A stretch of DNA of 64,000 bases, taken from NCBI GenBank assembly GCA_963805495.1, contig CAWDUQ010000002.1:806001-870000 (forward strand), in the 5' to 3' direction. Position numbers and translations under genes: made by a program. Below, in pieces: positions 60,995-64,000 of the stretch. Positions within the stretch are counted from its first letter, which is position 1, and every line of letters starts with the position of its first letter. Source of the DNA: DAHUXD01 sp963805495. Lineage in GTDB: Bacteria; Acidobacteriota; Thermoanaerobaculia; UBA5066; Gp7-AA6. The notes under the pieces are model-generated. The model was not told the origin of the DNA. It saw only the letters and a list, made by a program, of their open reading frames with translations, and ran no database searches.

Positions 60995-61510
60995 CTAGCC
61001 GAAGTTGACCGTGTACGAGAGGCTCTTCATGTCCGGCATCCGGTCGAGGTACACCAGGCCGTTCAAGTGGTCGATCTCGTGCTGGAGCACGCGCGCGTGG
61101 TAGCCGGACGCCTCGAACGAGACCTTCTTGCCCGAGCGGTCGAGGGCCTTGACCTTGACCGTCTGGAAGCGCGGCACGACCCCGCCCAGGAGAAACGGGA
61201 CCGAGAGGCAGCCCTCCGAGTCCTCCTCCTTGGCCGTCCCCACACCCTCGTAGGTCGCGTTGAAGAGGGCCGTCAGCGAGACCTCCGGCTCCTTGCGCTT
61301 GCGCGTCTCGGGATGCACCTCGTAGAGAAAGGCCCTGAGGGGCGTGAAGACCTGCGGCGCGGCGATGCCCGTGCCGTCGTACTCGCGCATCGTGTCCTCG
61401 AGGTCCGAGAGAAACGCCTCGTAGTCGCCTCGGGCGAGGGCCTTCGGATCGACGTCCAGGGAGATCTGGCGCAGCGTTTTCACGCCGAGCTTGGCGACTT
61501 TGAGGATCAT
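60995..61510 (-). CDS. def: Peptide deformylase
   Basis: A 171-residue metallo-hydrolase that removes formyl from the initiator methionine. The three motifs are TGIAAPQVFTPLRAF (motif 1), SEGCLSVPFLLGGVVP (motif 2 with metal Cys) and QHEIDHLNGLVYLDRM (motif 3 with HExxH-type histidines and glutamate). Start ATG at 61510; an in-frame extension to 61576 would overlap tRNA-Phe and is rejected. The gene lies 33 bp downstream of tRNA-Phe and could share its promoter. Confidence 0.94.
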   Translation of the reverse strand: MILKVAKLGVKTLRQISLDVDPKALARGDYEAFLSDLEDTMREYDGTGIAAPQVFTPLRAFLYEVHPETRKRKEPEVSLTALFNATYEGVGTAKEEDSEGCLSVPFLLGGVVPRFQTVKVKALDRSGKKVSFEASGYHARVLQHEIDHLNGLVYLDRMPDMKSLSYTVNFG

Positions 61511-61543
61511 CGTGCGTCTCTCGTGGCCCCAGCGGACGGAAGA

Positions 61544-61619
61544 TGGTGCCCAGGGACGGAATTGAACCGCCGACACAGGGATTTTCAGTCCCTTGCTCTA
61601 CCAACTGAGCTACCTGGGC
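61544..61619 (-). tRNA. tRNA-Phe(GAA)
   Basis: A 76-base tRNA on the minus strand with 7-bp acceptor stem (GCCCAGG/CCTGGGC), D-arm AGCTCAGTTGGTAGAGC, anticodon loop CTGAAAA (anticodon GAA), T-arm GGTTCAATTCC and an encoded 3' CCA. A sigma-70-type promoter lies upstream. Confidence 0.97.
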
Positions 61620-61648
61620 ATCCCGAAAGCCCGCGAACCGGAGCGCGG

Positions 61649-61677
61649 AGTCTAGCGGAATCGTCCTCCCGGGGCAA
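61649..61677 (-). promoter_or_regulatory. Sigma-70-type promoter of tRNA-Phe
   Basis: On the minus strand TTGCCC (61677-61672), a 17-bp spacer and TAGACT (61654-61649). The tRNA begins about 29 bases after the -10, which is longer than usual but consistent with a processed 5' leader. Confidence 0.6.
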
Positions 61678-61689
61678 CGCGGCGGGCGA

Positions 61690-63408
61690 TCAGTCCCGGC
61701 CCACGACCCGCGGATCGCGCGGCTGCCCCGCCGGCCGCTCCGGCGCGGCGCGGACCGCCGGCGCCCGGCCGACCGCGAAGAGCACCCCGTTGTTCTGGGT
61801 GTAGACCACGCCGTCGGGCCCGAGGGAGAGCGGCGTGTACGCGGCGCCGAGCGCCGTATCGAGGAAGATCTGGTCGCGGATGCCGCCGTCGCGGCGGAAG
61901 GCGTAGAGAACGCCATCCTCGCCGTTCAGGAATGCGGTCCCCGCCGCATCGATCGCGGGCTGGTTGACGCACCACTCGAAGCCTTCCGGATGGTCGTCGA
62001 TGCACTCGATCGTGTCGTTCGGCAGCCGCATGCAGCTTTCGGTATTGTTCGAGCGGAACGACCACTCGGGCTCGAGGTCCGCGTCGAGCGTGGTGACGTC
62101 GTAGTAGGCGTCGCCGTCCGAGCTCGAATAGTGGTTGTCCTTGGTCACGATGGAGTACGTCCCGTCGTGCTCGAAGACCGCCGGCGTGATGTCCCATCCG
62201 AAATCGTACGTGGCGAGCATGCCGCCGGCCGCGTCGAACTTGAAGAAGTGGCCGCGGCTGAAATTGTAGGACGTCGACGTGCCGATCAGAACGGCGCCGT
62301 CCGGCAGCACGACCGGGCAGGCGGTGCCCTGGTCCCGCACCCGCCCGGCGGGCCGGTCGTTGGTCGCCGGATCGACCCCGACGTTCGCTCCCGCGCGGCA
62401 GCCGAGGTTCGAGTTGTCGTCCTCGAGCAGGACGCCGCAGCCGTCGTCGAGGACCCCGCGAAACGACGCGGCCCAGGCGGGCGTCAGGTCCGGGTGGACC
62501 GCGACGAGATAGCTGTAGCGGTCGTTGCGATGGGCGCGGCTGAGCGTATAGATCGTCCCGTCCGGCGCGATCGCCGGGACGACGTTGATCCCCGGCCGCT
62601 GCGCGCCGCAGGGCGCCGACGCCGGGACGGCCGTCGTCGACGGCGGCCACGGCCGCTGGCTCGAGAGGAAGGTGCCGACGCAGAGGTCCGTCGCTGCCGG
62701 AGCGCCCGGCACGAGGGTCGCGAACTCGACGCGCGAGGCGCCGGCGCCGCCGGGCTCGACGCGCACCAGCCACGCGCCGGTCGTGTCGGCGGGATTGTCC
62801 GCGAGGCCGAGGACGTCGTACAGGACGCCGCCGTCCGGTGCGACGGCGAGGCCGCCGGCGACATAGCGGTTCGGGTCGAGATCGCCGAACGGGTTGACGC
62901 GGCCCGCGGATGCGCCGGTGTCCCGGTTCACGCGAAACACAGTCCCGCCGAGGCCCGGCACGAAGATGTCGGGACCCGAGATCGCCGGGAGGAAGACCGA
63001 CTCCCAGGCCGTCAGCGCGATCGGCTCGGGCTTCCAGTCGCTCACGAAGGTCCATGCCGTCTCGAGCGTCCCGCCGTTCCAGCGGAGCTTGCGCACGGTC
63101 CAGGTGATCGAGTCCCAGTTCCCAAAGCCCGTGTACGTGCCGGTCTTGAAGATCATGTAGACGCCGGTGGCGTCGACGAGGGGCACCGCATAGTGAGCGA
63201 GCAGGTTGCCGTTCGATTCCGCCTTCATGGCTTCGACGAAGGGATCGTAGACGACGTGGGCGAGAATGCGGTCGAGCGACTGTCCCGTGACCGGTGCCGC
63301 CCCGCCGTGCTGGGGCGTGCGTCCCCACTGCAGCCAGTCGGCGCGCGCCGCGGCGGCGGCGCCGAGGATCGCCCCAAGGATCGTCGAAATCGCGAAGAAC
63401 TTCTTCAT
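61690..63408 (-). CDS. Secreted beta-propeller (PQQ-like repeat) protein
   Basis: A 572-residue exported protein. Residues 1-24 are a signal peptide (FFAISTILGAILGAAAAARA). The mature chain begins DWLQWGRTPQHGG, typical of PQQ-like beta-propeller domains, and contains repeated blades of the type GLAVAPDGGVLYDV, AIAPDGTIYTLSRA, and SLGPDGVVYTQNNGVLFAVG. Cys pairs (CGVLLEDDNSNLGC, NTESCMRL ... DTIEC) may form disulfides. The C-terminus is Pro/Arg-rich. It lacks catalytic residues of PQQ dehydrogenases, so an enzymatic role is not supported. Confidence 0.75.
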   Translation of the reverse strand: MKKFFAISTILGAILGAAAAARADWLQWGRTPQHGGAAPVTGQSLDRILAHVVYDPFVEAMKAESNGNLLAHYAVPLVDATGVYMIFKTGTYTGFGNWDSITWTVRKLRWNGGTLETAWTFVSDWKPEPIALTAWESVFLPAISGPDIFVPGLGGTVFRVNRDTGASAGRVNPFGDLDPNRYVAGGLAVAPDGGVLYDVLGLADNPADTTGAWLVRVEPGGAGASRVEFATLVPGAPAATDLCVGTFLSSQRPWPPSTTAVPASAPCGAQRPGINVVPAIAPDGTIYTLSRAHRNDRYSYLVAVHPDLTPAWAASFRGVLDDGCGVLLEDDNSNLGCRAGANVGVDPATNDRPAGRVRDQGTACPVVLPDGAVLIGTSTSYNFSRGHFFKFDAAGGMLATYDFGWDITPAVFEHDGTYSIVTKDNHYSSSDGDAYYDVTTLDADLEPEWSFRSNNTESCMRLPNDTIECIDDHPEGFEWCVNQPAIDAAGTAFLNGEDGVLYAFRRDGGIRDQIFLDTALGAAYTPLSLGPDGVVYTQNNGVLFAVGRAPAVRAAPERPAGQPRDPRVVGRD

Positions 63409-63478
63409 GATGGGAGATCATAGGGCCTGCGCCCCGGTTCCGGGAATTCCGAGGAGCGCGGAAAGGTTTGCCCGCCAG

Positions 63479-64000
63479 ATGTTGCCAAGAATTCGACGCC
63501 TCCGGACCGCGGCCGCGTTCCTCGGCATCGCGCTCGCCGCGCGCACGGCCGCGGGACAGACGACCCCGGCTCCCCGCGAGGCGAACCGCCCCGTCACGAG
63601 CCCGGGCAACGCGGTCTGGGCCGCTACGGCCGAAGAGGCGCGGGCCCGCGCCGCTTCCCGGAACGAACTCGTGTACTACGAATTCGTGAGCGACGCGTGC
63701 GGCGATTGCCGCCGGATGGAGAGCCTGCTGTATCCGGCCTTCGACTTCGAGGCGCTGCTCATCGGCATGGTCCCGGTCAAGCTGCGCAACGACACGGCCG
63801 ACGCGAAAGCGCTCGAGCAGAAGTACAAGATCACCGAGACGCCCTCGGTCCTCATCACCACGGCCGAGGGGCGCCTCGTCTTCCTGATGCAGGGGTTCAA
63901 GAACGCTCCCGACTTCTACGCGCACGCCCACAAGGACCTGGCGGCGTACCGCAAGTTCGCGGCGAAGCTTCGGCAGCCGGTCGACTCCCTCTCGGCCACC
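63479..64000 (+). CDS. Secreted thioredoxin-fold protein (cut by window end)
   Basis: The frame opens at ATG 63479 and stays open to the window end, so only 174 residues are seen. An N-terminal signal peptide (residues 1-26, AFLGIALAARTAAGQ) is followed by VWAATAEEARARAASRN and YYEFVSDACGDCRRMESLLY, a CGDC thioredoxin-like active site, then ITETPSVLITTAEGRLVFL with the cis-proline. It resembles thiol-disulfide isomerase or DUF255-like proteins. Further domains may lie beyond the window. It diverges from the beta-propeller gene. Confidence 0.8.
   Translation, partial: MLPRIRRLRTAAAFLGIALAARTAAGQTTPAPREANRPVTSPGNAVWAATAEEARARAASRNELVYYEFVSDACGDCRRMESLLYPAFDFEALLIGMVPVKLRNDTADAKALEQKYKITETPSVLITTAEGRLVFLMQGFKNAPDFYAHAHKDLAAYRKFAAKLRQPVDSLSAT

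Noticed and set aside
61511..61576. Longer deformylase starting at 61576
   Set aside because: It would overlap the tRNA-Phe gene; the ATG at 61510 gives the normal N-terminus.

Overview
The window is high-GC, gene-dense bacterial chromosome: about 57 genes, most gaps under 100 bp, no phage, no transposase, no rRNA and no CRISPR array. Several features point to a diderm, probably of the Acidobacteriota and near Thermoanaerobaculia. These are a secreted protein of the VWFA-related acidobacterial type, TPR lipoproteins, a TonB with a Gly/Val-rich linker next to ExbB and two ExbD proteins, a CarD regulator, an S9 peptidase, a secreted amidohydrolase, a Ycf46-like ATPase and an Mla lipid-transport operon. 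This placement is inferred from gene content; no marker gene was compared.

Layout. Bases 1-8 kb (minus strand): rarA (cut by the window start), a YHS-like membrane protein, a TPR protein, carD with its own promoter and terminator, an aminotransferase, an MDR oxidoreductase, tRNA-Leu(CAA) on the plus strand, a degenerate NtrC-type regulator, a frameshifted UbiD decarboxylase and an ReAV-type asparaginase. 8-13 kb: a TlpA-like thioredoxin and an outer-membrane barrel on plus, then tsaE, nnr and the VWFA protein on minus. 13-19 kb (plus): TPR lipoprotein, TonB (frameshifted), ExbB, ExbD, ExbD and a K+-independent-type H+-pyrophosphatase. 19-35 kb (minus): a long, tightly packed run of housekeeping genes (acyltransferase, recN, ThiF/MoeB-like, tsaC, gamma carbonic anhydrase-like, hisS, aspS, aroB, HD-GYP sensor, TPR lipoprotein, ftsY, ribD, ribE, a probable Cys-less radical-SAM relative, hemW), most joined by 4-base stop/start overlaps. 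35-46 kb: pepA, purC, radA, mlaD-mlaF-mlaE, alr, dnaB and a PHP phosphoesterase. 46-57 kb: folE, amidohydrolase, BtuF-like receptor, Ycf46-like ATPase (frameshifted), a glycosyltransferase, an S9 peptidase and the korA-korB ferredoxin oxidoreductase. 57-64 kb: an LpxL-like acyltransferase, nuoI, nuoCD, nuoB, def, tRNA-Phe, a beta-propeller protein and a thioredoxin-fold protein cut by the window end.

Points of interest. (1) MlaD is a single-MCE protein with a long helical stalk and a C-terminal part that looks like an outer-membrane barrel, suggesting a one-protein bridge across the envelope. (2) A gene upstream of hemW looks like an SPL-like radical SAM protein that has lost its cluster cysteines. 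(3) The NtrC-type regulator has lost the receiver aspartate position, the Walker B acids and the GAFTGA loop but keeps its Fis-type DNA-binding end. (4) Two copies of a ~210-bp element with terminal inverted repeats each sit between convergent genes. (5) A 28-bp perfect inverted repeat abuts the stop codon of the PHP gene. (6) A 21-codon leader ORF with a strong ribosome binding site overlaps the folE start. Three genes carry single-base frameshifts in or beside short homopolymer runs, which could be assembly errors.

Together the genes supply translation (tRNAs, AspRS, HisRS, t6A synthesis, deformylase), replication and repair (DnaB, RarA, RadA, RecN), cofactor synthesis (riboflavin, folate), envelope transport (TonB-ExbBD, MlaEFD) and anaerobic-style energy metabolism (ferredoxin-linked 2-oxoacid oxidation, complex I Q-module, proton-pumping pyrophosphatase).
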